Below are positions 44,990 to 57,022 of a stretch of DNA of 64,000 bases, piece after piece. How positions within the stretch are numbered: the stretch's first letter is position 1; each line of letters starts with the position of its first letter. Source of the DNA: Parietaria judaica (Eukaryota > Streptophyta > Magnoliopsida > Rosales > Urticaceae); NCBI GenBank assembly GCA_954871525.1, contig OX940864.1, positions 7,372,001 to 7,436,000 of the forward strand. Direction: 5' to 3'. Position numbers and translations under genes: made by a program. The notes beneath the pieces were generated by a model. That model was not told where the DNA came from, did no database searches, and saw only the letters and a program-made list of their open reading frames with translations.

Positions 44990-46316
44990 GGGTTAATGAC
45001 GGCAAAAATACTCAAACTTTGGTCAAAGAATTCCTCGTGTACCCAAAGTCAAAAAGTGGTGGCAAAAGTACCCAAAGTACGTTTTGGGGCGTTGACCAGT
45101 TTTTTCCCTCCATCCACTAACGGTGCCGTCCACGTGGTCGTTAGCCTCTTTCCACGTGGCACGCCACGCGGTTGTTGACCGCCATGTCATCTAAACTTTG
45201 GGTATTTATGCCGTGATAAACCAAAGTTTGGGTATTTATGCACTTATTAATAAGTAGCATAGTAATAGAAACATATGTCTTTTCGCACCGGGTTCGGGTT
45301 GACTTATTAGGAACGGGGTTGGGTTTACCTTTTCGGACCAGGATCGAGTTGAGTTTTTTGGAACGGGGTCGGCTTGACTTTTTCAGACCCAGGGATTGAC
45401 TTTTTCAGACTTTTGTCGGGTTGAATTTTTTGTACCGGATTCAGGTTGAGTTTTTCGGTACAGGTTCAGGTTGACTTTTAGAAACCGGGTCAAGTTAACT
45501 TTATTGATATGGGGTCGAATCGAATTTTTTTTATCAAGATCGAGTTGAATTTTTTGGATCGGGTTTCTATTACTATGTCACTTAATAATAAAAAGTCCAA
45601 CTGGCCCCGTTCTAAAAACTCAACTCGACCCCGTTTCAAAAAGTTAACTCGACCCAGTTCTGAAAAAGTCAACCCGAACCCGTACCGACAAAGTCAACAT
45701 GAATACGGTACGAAAAATTCAACTTGACCACTGTCCAAAAAATTCAACCCGACCCCATTCTTTAAAAAAAAAAGTCAACTCGACCCTAGTTCAAAATAGT
45801 CAACTCACCCCCGTTCCAAATAAGCCAACCCAAACCCGATGCGAAAAATACATATGTTTATATTACTATTTCACTTGTCAATAAGTTTCTATTTATATTC
45901 TTATTTTTGTCAAGATATAACTTGAAGTGAATGTGGTTTAGTGGTTATGTTATCCTTTAATGAGGGCGAAGGTTATGGGTTCGAGTCCTACCAAAGCTAT
46001 AATATTTTAACCTTTATTTAGATGACGTCAGCAACCGAAAAAATATAAAAAATGGTTGATTACGGCATAAATACCTAAACTTTAGTTTATCACGGCATAA
46101 ATACCCAAAGTTTGGTTGATGTGGCAGGCAACGACCACGTGGCGTGCCACATGGAAAGAGGCTAACGGCCACGTGGACGGCACCGTTAGTGGATGGACGG
46201 AAAAAACTGGTCAACGCCCCAAATTGAACTTTGGGTACTTTTACCACCACTTTTTGACTTTTGGTACACGAGGGGTTCTTTGACCAAATTTTGGGTATTT
46301 TCGCCGTCATTAACCT
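44990..46316. mobile_element. Composite palindromic MULE-like element, about 1.3 kb
   Basis: The outer arms (44990-45235 and about 46065-46316, inverted) begin GGGTTAATGACGGCAAAAAT, the same end family as 26177 and 59188. They continue into a different inner arm with CACGTGGCACGCCAC motifs. Between them lies a second palindrome (about 45270-45860) of short GGGTTGACTTTTTCGGA-like units whose inverse follows after a centre near 45580. A SINE-like head sits to the right of this. I found no convincing target duplication at the outer ends. Confidence 0.7.
45925..46010 (+). mobile_element. tRNA-derived SINE-like head
   Basis: TGGTTTAGTGGTTA resembles a Pol III A box. About 35 bp later GGTTCGAGTCC matches the B box consensus GGTTCGANTCC. 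The sequence does not fold into a full tRNA and lacks proper acceptor pairing, as in plant SINEs. The 3' tail is AT-rich and its end undefined. Confidence 0.6.
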
Positions 46317-47432
46317 ATTTTTTATGTAATTTAAAACTAAGCTGATTGTTCAGTTGGCAACGTGAGAAGGTGGGACTGTGAGGTGCTCCTCACGTGGGAA
46401 GTTTTTTAATTTATTTTTTGATAAACAAACGATAATTGTTGTAAGCAAATATAGAAACAAAATAGTACTTTTTGAAGAAGAAAAAGAAAAAAAAAAAACC
46501 ATTGACTATATATAAATTCATGACCCACGCCCTTTTAAAAACTTTTCAATATTTTTGGAGTAAATACTAAATATAGTGAATACACCTTAATCTTTTTTAT
46601 TTATTTATTATTATATATCTTGTCACCCTTTGGTTTTACTACTATCTATTGATTTGCCATAAATTCATTATGTGTATCTCGTTTTTCTCTTTTTAACTTT
46701 GAATTTGTATCAAAATGTTTAATTTCTGACATATGTTTGCAATTTTGGTCATATATGATCGGATCAAACAATTATTAATTTTATAATTTATCTGTCTTTT
46801 AACTAGTACTCCGTCGATTAACTCATAAAATTAGACCGGATGAATTTTGCCTTGTTTGAATACTTATCCGACCTGATTTTATTTGCAAAATGAAATTCTA
46901 GTCAAGAATTACAATGAATTGCATTATTGCAAAGAACAAGAAAAGATAATCTTAGAAAAACAAGACAAATAAGAGTAATTTCAAATGAGATTCTCATGAT
47001 TTGGACAGCACTACAAGTCTTACAACAACAATAAAAAAATATAAACACGCAGAATATTTTTATTAATTTATTTTAGTGAAATTTATTGTGGAAGTAGATC
47101 ATTTAATAAATAAAAACTCAATATTTTTTAGATTGGATATAAAACATATAGCAAATAAAGGAAACTGTGCTATTTTTTATTTTTTTTTTGTAAACAACTG
47201 TGCTATTAATGCTTGTTTCTAGAGGGGAAAAAAGAAGAAGCATGAATATACGCGTATAAGAATATCAATAAATAAAGAGATAATATAGGAAAAGTACCAT
47301 TCTTAAAATAAATAAAAAATAGTACAGCGTAATCTCAAATTTTTAATTGCTTGAATGAAGTTTTCAAAGATACGAAATTCGCTTTTTTCCAACGCTTCTG
47401 ATACGGTAGTGTCACTTATGTTTATGTAAGAT
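46317..47432. other. AT-rich intergenic DNA
   Basis: No gene or delimited element recognised. Confidence 0.5.
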
Positions 47433-47435
47433 TTA

Positions 47436-48858
47436 GGTTCTGTTTATTTTTTTTAAGATTAAAATGTCTGAATCTGAATGCACATCTGAATATTAAGATG
47501 TTACATCTGAATCTGAATGATGAAAAATTAAGTCTGTTTGTTTTTTTAAGGTCTTAATGCAGTTTAATTTTTTTTTTATAAATTATTAATATACTTTGAC
47601 TCATTTATATATAAAATAAATGTGTACAAATTATTGAGAAAAATGAATTAACTAATTAATTAATTAAAATATTTACATAAAAATAATACTTCATACAAAT
47701 ATGTATAAATTAAGTTCTAGAATTCTTCAGGAGTTTTTAAAAAATTATCCATGACTTGAGAGCAAGATTTGCTCGCAAATTATTCATGACTCGTGCATCT
47801 TCAACTCCTAAAAAGATCCATTTGTTTATCTTCTTATTGTTCTTCTTGAGTCTTCTTCTTTAAATATCACTTGCGGTTGATCAAATTGCGCTTCAAATAA
47901 AGTCCATGGAATCTGTTAATACATAAAGCTTCATAAAAAACTTTGAACATCATGAAATCAAGTAAAAAAATATAACAATAGGATAAACAATGTAAAATGC
48001 CTAATACCAGAGATTGAGATAATGAAAGAACACGGAGCAAATTGGTGAATCAAAAAACAAACATAAGAACTCATTATAGAAGAACAAATAATGTAAGAAA
48101 AAATGAATCTGCAATTAGCAATTTACATCCTAAAATGACAAGAGAATTAGAAAAAAGTGTCACTACAACATCTATGAGAATTTCACAGGCATTTTAACGA
48201 TTAACATGTGATACCATATTTTTTTCCACTCAATTTTTGTGATTCAAGATAAAGATCAGATACCCACAAAAAATTAGGGAAATGTCAGAATAAAGAATTC
48301 AACCCAGATAAAGGAAAAAGAAATTATTTAGAAAATTCATCACGATGATATGATCGATGAGGTAACTCGTATGCTTCGGGAGATCGAAGCTTGGGCTGAG
48401 CAAGGTCGGCGACGTCGCTGAGCAAGCTTGGCGACGATGGCTGAGCAACGGTCGCTGAGCAAGGTTGGTGACGATGGCTGAGCAAGCTTGGCGACGGTCG
48501 CCGAACACGGTCGACAACGGTCGTCGGTCGCTGAGCAAGGTTGGTGACGACGGCTGAGCAAGGTCGGCGACGGTCGCTAAGCAGGGTCGGAGGAGCGCAG
48601 TCTCAGATTTTGTCGAAGCTTATGAAGAAGTGACGATCAGTACGAAAAGGGGAGAACGAAGGAGAGAAGAAAAAAGAAAAGCAAAGAAGAAAAAGAAAAT
48701 AAAGTCTGAATGAATAAGTTAGTGAGCTACCTCTTACCGAATAAAGAGGAATTAAGTGATTTTAAGTGGCTTTTCAAAAAATAAAACAAATGCACTTATT
48801 ACCTTCACATCTGTCCCAATCAGATTAAGAGCTTCACTAAGACCAAACAAACATAGCC
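47436..48858. mobile_element. PIF/Harbinger-like non-autonomous element, 1.42 kb
   Basis: Ends GGTTCTGTTTATTT and, inverted from the right, GGCTATGTTTGTTT are imperfect terminal inverted repeats. A TTA trinucleotide lies on both sides (47433-47435, 48859-48861), the Harbinger-type target. Subterminal regions share AATCTGAATG and TTAATCTGATTG words. No transposase. A minisatellite occupies 48395-48595. The 3-bp target is weak evidence by itself. Confidence 0.55.
48395..48595. repeat. Minisatellite of GCTGAGCAAGSTTGGCGACG units
   Basis: About nine diverged units of 20-26 bp built on GCTGAGCAAG and GGCGACGGTCG, at the GC-rich end of the Harbinger-like element. Long open frames across it are products of the repeat, not genes. 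Confidence 0.85.
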
Positions 48859-48861
48859 TTA

Positions 48862-49427
48862 ATTGTTGAAAAAAAGAAGAAAAAAAAAGCGTAAACATAA
48901 GTATATTAAAATGCTAAAAAAGCCTCGGCCCTACACGTATATATAAATTACATCAACGAAAGTTAAGGCAACAAAAACTTTGGAGGAAGCAAATTTCATG
49001 TCTTTTGGAAATGAATCCCTGCAATTGAAAGCTTGAGATTTGTACCAATTTCCAAGAATTTAGGTACTTTTATCACTATTATAAGTTTTTGTGGGTAGGT
49101 TAAGTGGTTCAAATAACGCCACAATGTTAGGACGTCGTTTGCTTTCCAAACTGGAGTAGGTAGCAAGTAGCGCCATGGATCAGCCACTCACCAGATCTTC
49201 TTCATAGGTGTTGCTGACGTAATATCAGTTATATACTTTTTTTTTTTAAGAATATCAGCTATATACCTAAATATTTAACTTCAACAAATTAAATATTAAC
49301 ATTACAATAATTCTAGTATAAGCTCAAAAAATAATACTAACACCAATTCAGTAAATGTACACCTCTATAACTCTAATAATATTCTAATAAAAAAATTACA
49401 GATTAGCTATTTGTAAAATATGGTTTT
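48862..49427. other. AT-rich intergenic DNA
   Basis: A 63-codon open frame on the minus strand at 48996-49187 has normal composition but matches nothing I recognise. The rest is AT-rich. Confidence 0.4.
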
Positions 49428-50145
49428 TGTTGAGGTAAAAAACTACCTCCGCATAATGGAGTTACGATTGGTGTAATTCCGTTTTTAGATTACTTCAGAG
49501 TTCGGGTCTTTCTGTTAAAACTATATCACATTGAATGAGATGAGTTTTTGGAATAAGTCGGATCACTTTCTTAGACTTTCTATGTCGGAATCTTGTATAT
49601 TTTTTATAAGGAATTTCGATCCCTTTGTGCATGGTTTAGCCTGTTATTAACAGGGCTTGATGATTCAAATCGGTCCTCATAAGTGGTTGGTTACAAATGT
49701 GTTTGATTCTCTCATAATTGTCTTAATTACAATGTTGTTATCGTGAGTGTGACTATCGTCGTCAACCCTGAAGCGTCGCTCGCGTTGCGTTAATTGTTCT
49801 GTGCTTATATTCGTCTTCCTCGTCTGTTCCTAGGTCTCGTCGCGAGATTGTGCCTCGTCGCTGATTTGACATGTCTCTCCTTTGGCTGGCGATGGGCTTC
49901 GTCGATGAGGTTCCATCGACCGGATAAGAATGTTTCTTCATCGATGGGAGTCATCATCGCTTATCTTCGTCGCGCATCTCTTCCTTGAATGTTTGACTTT
50001 CTTTCTGGTTGACTCTTCTTGTTTCAGCTAGTTGCACCTCTTTTGGTATTGGGCCCTTGTGATTGAAGCCCAATATTATAAACGGTAGAGATAGATTTCG
50101 TCGTATCAATACAAATTGATGTAGACGAAATCGTACCTCAACAAT
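49428..50145. mobile_element. Probable solo LTR, 718 bp
   Basis: Begins TGTTGAGGTA and ends TACCTCAACA, a 10-bp perfect inverted end of TG..CA type. Flanking pentamers GTTTT and ATTTT match at 4 of 5. A GC-richer middle (49750-49990) carries TCGTCGC repeats. It lies about 320 bp upstream of the cytochrome b5 reductase start, so it may affect that promoter. Confidence 0.65.
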
Positions 50146-50461
50146 TTTTGTTTCAAAATAAAAATATATATAAGCTATTTTTTAAATAATAATAATATTA
50201 AAATATGGTCTTGCACTCTAAGTTCTAACTTCTTAAGCAGAGCTTACCAATCAACGTCCTTCACCAAACCCGTCGTCTCACTCTCTCTCTTTCTCTTTGG
50301 GATAATCGAGGGGAAAAACGAGAACCCATTTAAGAAGAGAAGCGATCAGCCAAAGCGAACCTACTTTCACTCTTCTTCTCTTTTTCCTCTTTTACCCATT
50401 TCTCGATTCTCCTAGCCCACCTTTATTCCAAAGATTCAGACTCAGATTTGATAAGAATTCA

Positions 50462-53400
50462 ATGGATTTCTTACACTCAGTGGATCCGCAGATTCTCGTA
50501 GGAGCTGCCATAGCTGTCCTTGCTATTGGGGTTGGTGGCTTCATCATCTTATCCTCCTCCAAGCCCAAAGGTTTGACCATCTCCGTTGACTTTTTTCCCT
50601 TTCGAGTATTTCTCATGCTGTGTGTCGTTTTCCCGAGATTCGGCTTCTGGGATCTCGAGGATCTTTTGAAATTGTTTGTTTTCTCTTCTGGGGCTTGTGA
50701 TTTATGCCGTCACTGAAGATTAATCTAGGTTAGGAATGAAATGCTCTTGTTATGTATATGTATGTTTGGTGTGTATATATATACATAACAAGAACATTTC
50801 ATTCCTGGGTCAACTTGTGATTAATTTGTTATTTCATTCTTGGGTCAACTTGTGATTAATTTGTTATTCATTCTTGTTAGGTTAGGAATGAAATGCTCTT
50901 GTTATGTATATATATAATTTATATGCATGCATGCATGAATCTAATCTATGTTTAGTTATCTGGGTCAACTTGTGATTAATTTGTTATTTATTTGGATCGA
51001 ACATCTTGTGGAAATCTGAAATGTTTAATCTGAGGTATGTAAGATAAATGTTTATGGATTTTACTTTGTTCTATTTCTTCTCTGTTTGATTTTCGATTTT
51101 TTTTAAAAGATATATTTTCTATGTATTTGTTGTATTTGCAGGCTCCTTAGATGCTGCGAATTTCAAGGAGTTCAAGCTCATCAAGCGCTCTCAACTCAGC
51201 CACAATGTGGCTAAATTCACGTTTGAACTTCCTTCACCGACTTCGATTTTGGGGCTTCCGATCGGGCAACACATAAGTTGCAGGTTTCTTTTGATTGTTG
51301 TTGCATCGATGCCCTTTTTATCTCCCAATTTTTTTTTCCCGTAAATTGTTCACTAAACAGTTGCTTCAAATCTACGTATCTGAATAGGGGAAAAGACGCT
51401 CTAGGTGAAGAGGTCATCAAGCCTTATACTCCAACTACTTTGGACTCCGATGTGGGGTACTTTGAATTAGTCATTAAGGTAGTTAATCGTTTCGGTTTCA
51501 CGACCATCATGATCCATGGAAGATTTACTGGGATGTCAATCTTTTGTTTCAAAGATTCATCTATATTTGCATCAATGTGTTGAAATTTTGATTATTGCAA
51601 TATAGATGTATCCTCAAGGAAGGATGTCGCACCATTTCCGTGAGATGCGCGTCGGTGATCACCTCTCCGTAAAGGGACCTAAGGTATGCGTTCGCTGTGT
51701 AGCAAATTGTAATAATAAGCGGGGAATTTGATGTAATTGCACATTCTTAGGTATTAAATTAGTTGTCTCCTCTTGCCTCATGAAATAATTGTCAGAAAAT
51801 TCATCATTTTATAATCTCTATCTTGATAGAACTGTATTTTAGGACTAATGAAATTATATTATTATTGATTTCTGTTTTATTTATTAAGGGCATTTTGGGT
51901 AGTTTGTAATAGTATGGACTAGGGTTTCCAAATCCCTATTGCATAGGGCAAGCTCATGGTTTTTATGCTTTGTTTGAATATTTCTTCCTTTGCATCACTG
52001 GGAGCTTTTCCACCGTGCTCTTGAAGAAAGGCCCTTTATATTTCCCGTTTGATTATCATAAATACAATATTTTGAAAAGGGGAGTCATACTTTGACTGAA
52101 AACCTGTTGGCCGAATTGTTTTGTTTCGGAATCGTTCTTGGAACCTATCATATCGTCACGCTGTTAAAAAACTAAGTTATTTTCTCAACCGTGACTGATA
52201 TTAATTTTTTCCCTGCTTCATAACAAGATTATTCTAAGTGCAATTGGTATCAATTCAAGAGCTATAGAACTATATAGTAGGAGAGTTACATGTATTATCT
52301 ATAGGTTATTGAGGCTACAAATAAACTATTTAGTCCATAATCAAATAAAGCTATCAGTGAGTAAAAGTTTAGAATCGATTTCCAAGTATGAAATTTAAAA
52401 CCGGGCCTGATAAAATGTCCCCAAAGAGTTTGAGTTTTTCTTATTTACAGAGATTGATTGTAAAACTTTTATGGAAATCCCCTTTTACAGAGACATTGGG
52501 TTACTATATTATAGGTTCATTCCCTACTAATGTCAATATTTTTCTGAGCATATTAATATTTCGATAGTTTGATTAAAATCCTTGTGTAATTATAGCTAAA
52601 AGTCCTCGTGTAATATCAGGGCCGTTTCAAATACACACCGGGTCAAGTTAAAGCATTCGGGATGCTTGCTGGAGGATCTGGCATCACTCCAATGTTTCAA
52701 GTATGAAGCTGAGAGTTTCGATTTATAACTATTTGCTATTTCTTTTACTATTTTGGTTTATCGATGAGATGTTAGTTTGTTCAGATTTTTAAACACTCTC
52801 ATCTTTAGGTCGCTAGAGCGATCCTAGAGAACCCGAAGGACAAAACAAAGGTCCATCTTATTTACGCAAATGTGACGTCCGATGATATTCTTCTTAAGGT
52901 AATATATATTCCTCTGTTTTTATGTTCCTTCTACTTTTTAGTCCACGATATATGTCGGAATTTCGCAATCCAAGAAATTGAAATTGAATGAATAGATTTT
53001 AGCCTGAAAATGACCACCGCTTTTCATTATCCATCTATTCAAGAAGATTGAACTAAATTGGAATTTTGAGGCGATTATTTTTCATTATTCTAATTCATTG
53101 ACTTATTCAATCTCGGAATAATGTGCAGGAAGAGTTGGAAGGTCTATCGTCAAACTATCCGGATCAATTTAAAATCTTCTATGTCTTGAATCAGGTGAAT
53201 TTCTCCTCCTGCATTTACTTTAATTTTTGTACTATAATAGATTGCCCGGTCATGCCTTTAGTTCTTCGTATCTGAATTAACTGGCAAAATGTAAGATTTG
53301 GGATCATTTCTTTTGTCATCTTATCGGGGAAATGCCTTTGCTTTTGATTTTTTTAATAATATGTCTAAAAATGCAGTCCTTATTAACCTGGTATCGAACA

Positions 53401-53973
53401 CAAATAGTATATTTTTTTTACTGACTCTACCCTTCTATTGTTATTACATTAATACATTTTCTTTAAGAAATTTGCATATGAAATTTACATCTCTGGGTTA
53501 TATTCATTTGCTTTGCAGCCTCCTGAAGCCTGGAATGGCGGTGTAGGATTCGTGTCGAAGGAGATGATTAAAAGCCACTGCCCTGCTCCGGCATCCGATA
53601 TTCAGGTGAAGTAAATTCTCACATTGCTCATAAACCATACTTGTATAATTAAAAAAAAACTTTTAATCTACGGTTCAACTAAAACTGAAGAACAAGGAAC
53701 CGCGGATACAAAATTATAATTTTTTTTCCAGTTTTTTTCGGTAATGTTTTAATATTTTTATGGATTTTAATCATTTGTTTGTGTAGCTGTTAAGACTTTA
53801 ATTCTTATAAATTTTATTGTTGAGTCAATCTTTACTTTTATTTACAAACCTCTTGAGACATTGATCCCGGGATTCTGCAGATTCTGAGGTGCGGGCCACC
53901 GCCGATGAACAAAGCTATGGCGACTCACCTCGTCGAACTCGGATACACCCCCGAAATGCAGTTCCAGTTCTGA
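50462..53973 (+). CDS. CBR1: NADH-cytochrome b5 reductase, nine exons, 278 aa
   Basis: FAD enzyme of the ER membrane that passes electrons from NADH to cytochrome b5 for fatty-acid desaturation and hydroxylation. Exons: 50462-50570, 51142-51283, 51388-51478, 51606-51683, 52620-52700, 52809-52898, 53129-53194, 53519-53605, 53881-53973, total 837 nt, all GT-AG. The N-terminal anchor is at about residues 11-30 ([20 protein letters not shown]). The FAD domain has [22 protein letters not shown] and [11 protein letters not shown]. The NADH domain has [31 protein letters not shown] and CGPPPMN. The C-terminus EMQFQF is typical. From memory it is nearly collinear with Arabidopsis CBR1 (281 aa). No breaks. 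Confidence 0.96.
50728..50915. repeat. Direct and inverted repeats in CBR1 intron 1
   Basis: AGGAATGAAATGCTCTTGTT occurs at about 50732 and 50885. Its inverse AACAAGAACATTTCATTCCT lies at about 50787. GGGTCAACTTGTGATTAATT occurs three times, at about 50808, 50843 and 50960. The first inverted pair forms a strong hairpin across a TATG-rich loop. Confidence 0.8.
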
Positions 53974-55473
53974 TTTCTGATCCATTGGTGCAAATGCAAT
54001 GCTTCTTGTCCCATAACAAATATGCATTTTGTTTTTCTTATTTGAAGGGGTTATTTTTAGATGTTGGAGCAACAAATAAATAGTTTATGATGCGGACTTG
54101 AATGGATTGTTGCATGAGAAGTTTTTCAAAGTTGCTTCCTTGACGTATCTTCTTATTTTATTTTATTTGAAATGTTTTGTTCTTACTTCTTAGTAAGGTT
54201 CAAGAAAATTAGAAAGATAAAAACTAATGGTTCGATTTCAAGAGTTAATTAGCGGTTTATCCACGATTTCAAGAGTTAATTATTTATATGTCCTATGACC
54301 AATGCACCTTTTATACGAAAAACTTAAAAAAAAAAAAATTATGAAATCATTTGGGTGGAGCCGTGGAGGCTCCGATGGTACGTTGTAAACGGATGCCATT
54401 ATTGTGCGGAATCAATCTTTTGAACAATGCCGCATGTAGCCTGCCAAATATGGTGTGATACTATTCTTCAACATTTTTATCATTTTGCGCATCTCGACCC
54501 GCTCACTATTGATTAGATAGACCACGCAATGTCGACTCACTCGCAAATTTTTCATGTTTACTAACAACCAGGCTATTGATTTAACCTCTCAGTACCTTGT
54601 AAATTATCTAAGCTCACATTAATTTCAATACAAATTAAAGCAAAACAATTTATCTTTTCTTCTCCTAAATGAATACGAGCTAGTCTTCCTCATCTTCGTC
54701 CTCTAAGGACGGTATACTAAATAGTTCGGACCAAGTGAAGAATGCTACATGTCGTGCTATAATTTTCTCAAGTTTCCCATTGAAATTGACTCATGTGAAA
54801 TAATCAAGACTTACATGCATGAGAGTATGTTTATGTGTTAAAGAGTTAAAATATGTCCTACTTTAGTAAAACTACCTACTTTAAGAATGGTTGTTTGTGG
54901 GCACATTAGTTTAGGTGTTTCCACGTTGTGTAGAACGTGGGTTTGTTATCTTATTCCCTTCAAATAGTTAATGTTGTTGTAACTTTTAAGAACTATGGCT
55001 GCAAAACGCTCTAAAATTGTATAAAATTTGCACATAACTCCTTAACATTCAATTTTGGCCGTGAAACTCTCTCACGTTACACATTTCTTGCATTGTAACG
55101 GAAAGTGGCCGCCTTGGCTTGCCACGCCATGATGTTTGCGCGTCTCACGTTTCAGTGAGGTGTTCTCTGAAGTGTGGTTTCATCGTTTTTTTTTATTATT
55201 ATTATTATTATTATCCAAATCATAAAAAGATCATGGTTTTCTAGGAAACTCTCAATTTTCGATGAAAAGGCATAGAAAAATCGATAAGTAATAATCATTA
55301 GTGCTCGACGGGTTGAAATCACAGTGAGAGAGAGAATAATTAACAATGACGAAGGAAATGAAACAATGACGGTGCAATGGCGATAAGTAAGAAAATCTTA
55401 AAGAGAGAAAGTTGAAATTTTAATGAATTAATTGTAAGAGTATTCGGAAAACATAAAAACCATAAATACATAT
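53974..55473. other. Intergenic DNA after CBR1
   Basis: Contains the CBR1 3' UTR, then AT-rich DNA with a short ATT repeat near 55190-55215. No gene recognised. Confidence 0.5.
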
Positions 55474-55734
55474 GCTTTATACTAAGAAAAACCCACAAAA
55501 TACCAAAAAACTATCTAAGGTTTATGAGAATTGCCCATACTTTCAAACAATTCATTTATACCCATTTGTAATATTAACCCTAATATTTATTATATTTATT
55601 TATTTTTCGTATATTAAATATTTATTATATATTTTAATTTTCAAAATCAAATTATCCTAAAATTATGGTTAAAAACTTCCTCATATTACCACTCATTTAT
55701 CCCCTTCATCTCTATCTCACTCATCGACATAAAC

Positions 55735-55736
<2 letters not shown>

Positions 55737-55789
<53 letters not shown>
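55737..55789. repeat. (CT)n microsatellite
   Basis: About 53 bp of uninterrupted CT directly before the S2 fragment. It may be part of the captured 5' leader, since CT tracts are common in plant ribosomal-protein leaders. Confidence 0.9.
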
Positions 55790-55791
<2 letters not shown>

Positions 55792-55839
55792 GATATCCTC
55801 GTCAGATTGACCACCATCGCCGGATTCGGGCTGAGAGCG

Positions 55840-56118
55840 CGGTGACTTCTGGCGACCGTGGGTGCGGCGGCCGAGGAGGCGCCCGTGGCCGCGGAGGCCG
55901 TCGTGAGGAGGAGGAGAAGTGGATCTCGGTCACAAAGCTCGGTCGCCTCGTGAAGGAGGGCAAAATCACCTCCATGGAGCAGATCTACCTCCACTCGCTT
56001 CAAGGCCATCTTCATCGTCGGCGACTCGGCTAGCCACGTCGGGATCGGAGTGAAGTGCAGCAAGGAGGTGGCGACTGCGATTCGCGGCGTGATCATCCTC
56101 GCCAAAGTCTCGCTCGTA
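55840..56118 (+). pseudogene. RPS2: 40S ribosomal protein S2 (uS5) gene fragment
   Basis: Frame at the left gives [19 protein letters not shown] and [20 protein letters not shown], the start of cytosolic S2. Then CACTCGC runs straight into TTCAAGGCC, and a second frame continues [29 protein letters not shown] and ILAK. About 38 codons between YLHS and RFKA are missing and the join shifts the reading frame. No initiator ATG precedes it, and the homology stops at about 56118. A captured, deleted fragment inside a MULE-like element, not a working gene. Confidence 0.88.
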
Positions 56119-57022
56119 ACTGTAAATTTTATTTACAGTTTTTTTGTAAATATATTTACAATTTTAAGAATTTCAAAAATATATTTACACGTTTTGGAGT
56201 GGTTTTACATGATTTTACAGTGGTAATATTTTCGTTAGGAATGCATAAATGAAATTACAAAATCGGAGGAACCGAGGATCCCCGGTGAGGTCGGGGGTGT
56301 GGAAAAGATTGTGGCGGGTGTGAGGTCAATGAAGGGTTTGGACCGCATCAGCGACGGACATCGAAGCAAGCCATCCATTACGTTTCGTATTCATAATTGC
56401 ATTTACCATTAAAGTTTCATATTTGCAATTAAAATTTTGTATTTATAGTTACGGATTCGTATTTGTATTTACAAAATTAACTTTGTAAATATTTTACAAG
56501 CTTCGTATATATAATTACAGTTTCATTGTTACATTGAAATTTCGTAACTATATTTACAATTTTATAACTACAGTTTTATTGAAATTTTGTAAATTTATTT
56601 ATAGTAAATAAAGAATCGTAAATATAGAATCGTAAATATAGTTACGTAAATATAATTACAGATTCGTAAAATGCAGAGAAATAATTTGAAATTTTATTTT
56701 TAAAATACTGATTAATAGGGATCAAAAAATAAAAAAAAATGATTTGTTACAAACGTTAAAATAGGGAAGAATAATTTGAGTAATTTATGTTTAATCGTTA
56801 TTTAAGAAAGATTTATTTTAATTTATTTAGTTTACTAGGAAAAATTTTGTTTTTAAATTTTAATTTAAAAAAACGAAATTAAGATTAATGTGAGTTAATT
56901 GGAAGAGCATATTAGTCCATATTACAATTTGATGGTGGTTATGATTACCATAATTAGAAATGGGCATTTTTTTTAAACCTTTAAGCCACAAAGGGCATTT
57001 CCCTCATTTACGCTTTATACTA

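Larger units (their letters stand above)
55485..57011. mobile_element. MULE-like element carrying host sequence (Pack-MULE type), copy B
   Basis: Flanked by an 11-bp identical repeat GCTTTATACTA (55474-55484 and 57012-57022), in the Mutator range. Ends match copy A at 985-2094 (CCCACAAAAT, AAGGTTTATGAGAATTGCCC on the left; AAATGGGCATTTTTT and GGGCATTTCCCTC on the right). The interior differs from copy A. It holds a (CT)n tract, a ribosomal protein S2 fragment and about 600 bp of TTTACAGTTTCGTAA-like repeats. A further GC-rich stretch at 56265-56360 may be other captured DNA. Confidence 0.78.

Noticed and set aside
45509..45884. Open frames rich in N-S-T-R-P repeats
   Set aside because: They arise from the short-unit palindrome at the core of the composite element.
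45925..46010. Functional tRNA gene
   Set aside because: A and B box-like sequences are present, but the acceptor stem does not pair and the anticodon arm is not formed; SINE-like is the better reading.
48340..48561. Open frames on the minus strand rich in LSDRR and AQPS repeats
   Set aside because: They are translations of the minisatellite at 48395-48595.
48996..49187. 63-codon minus-strand frame of normal composition
   Set aside because: No recognisable motif, no splice context and no homologue I can name; not strong enough to call a gene.
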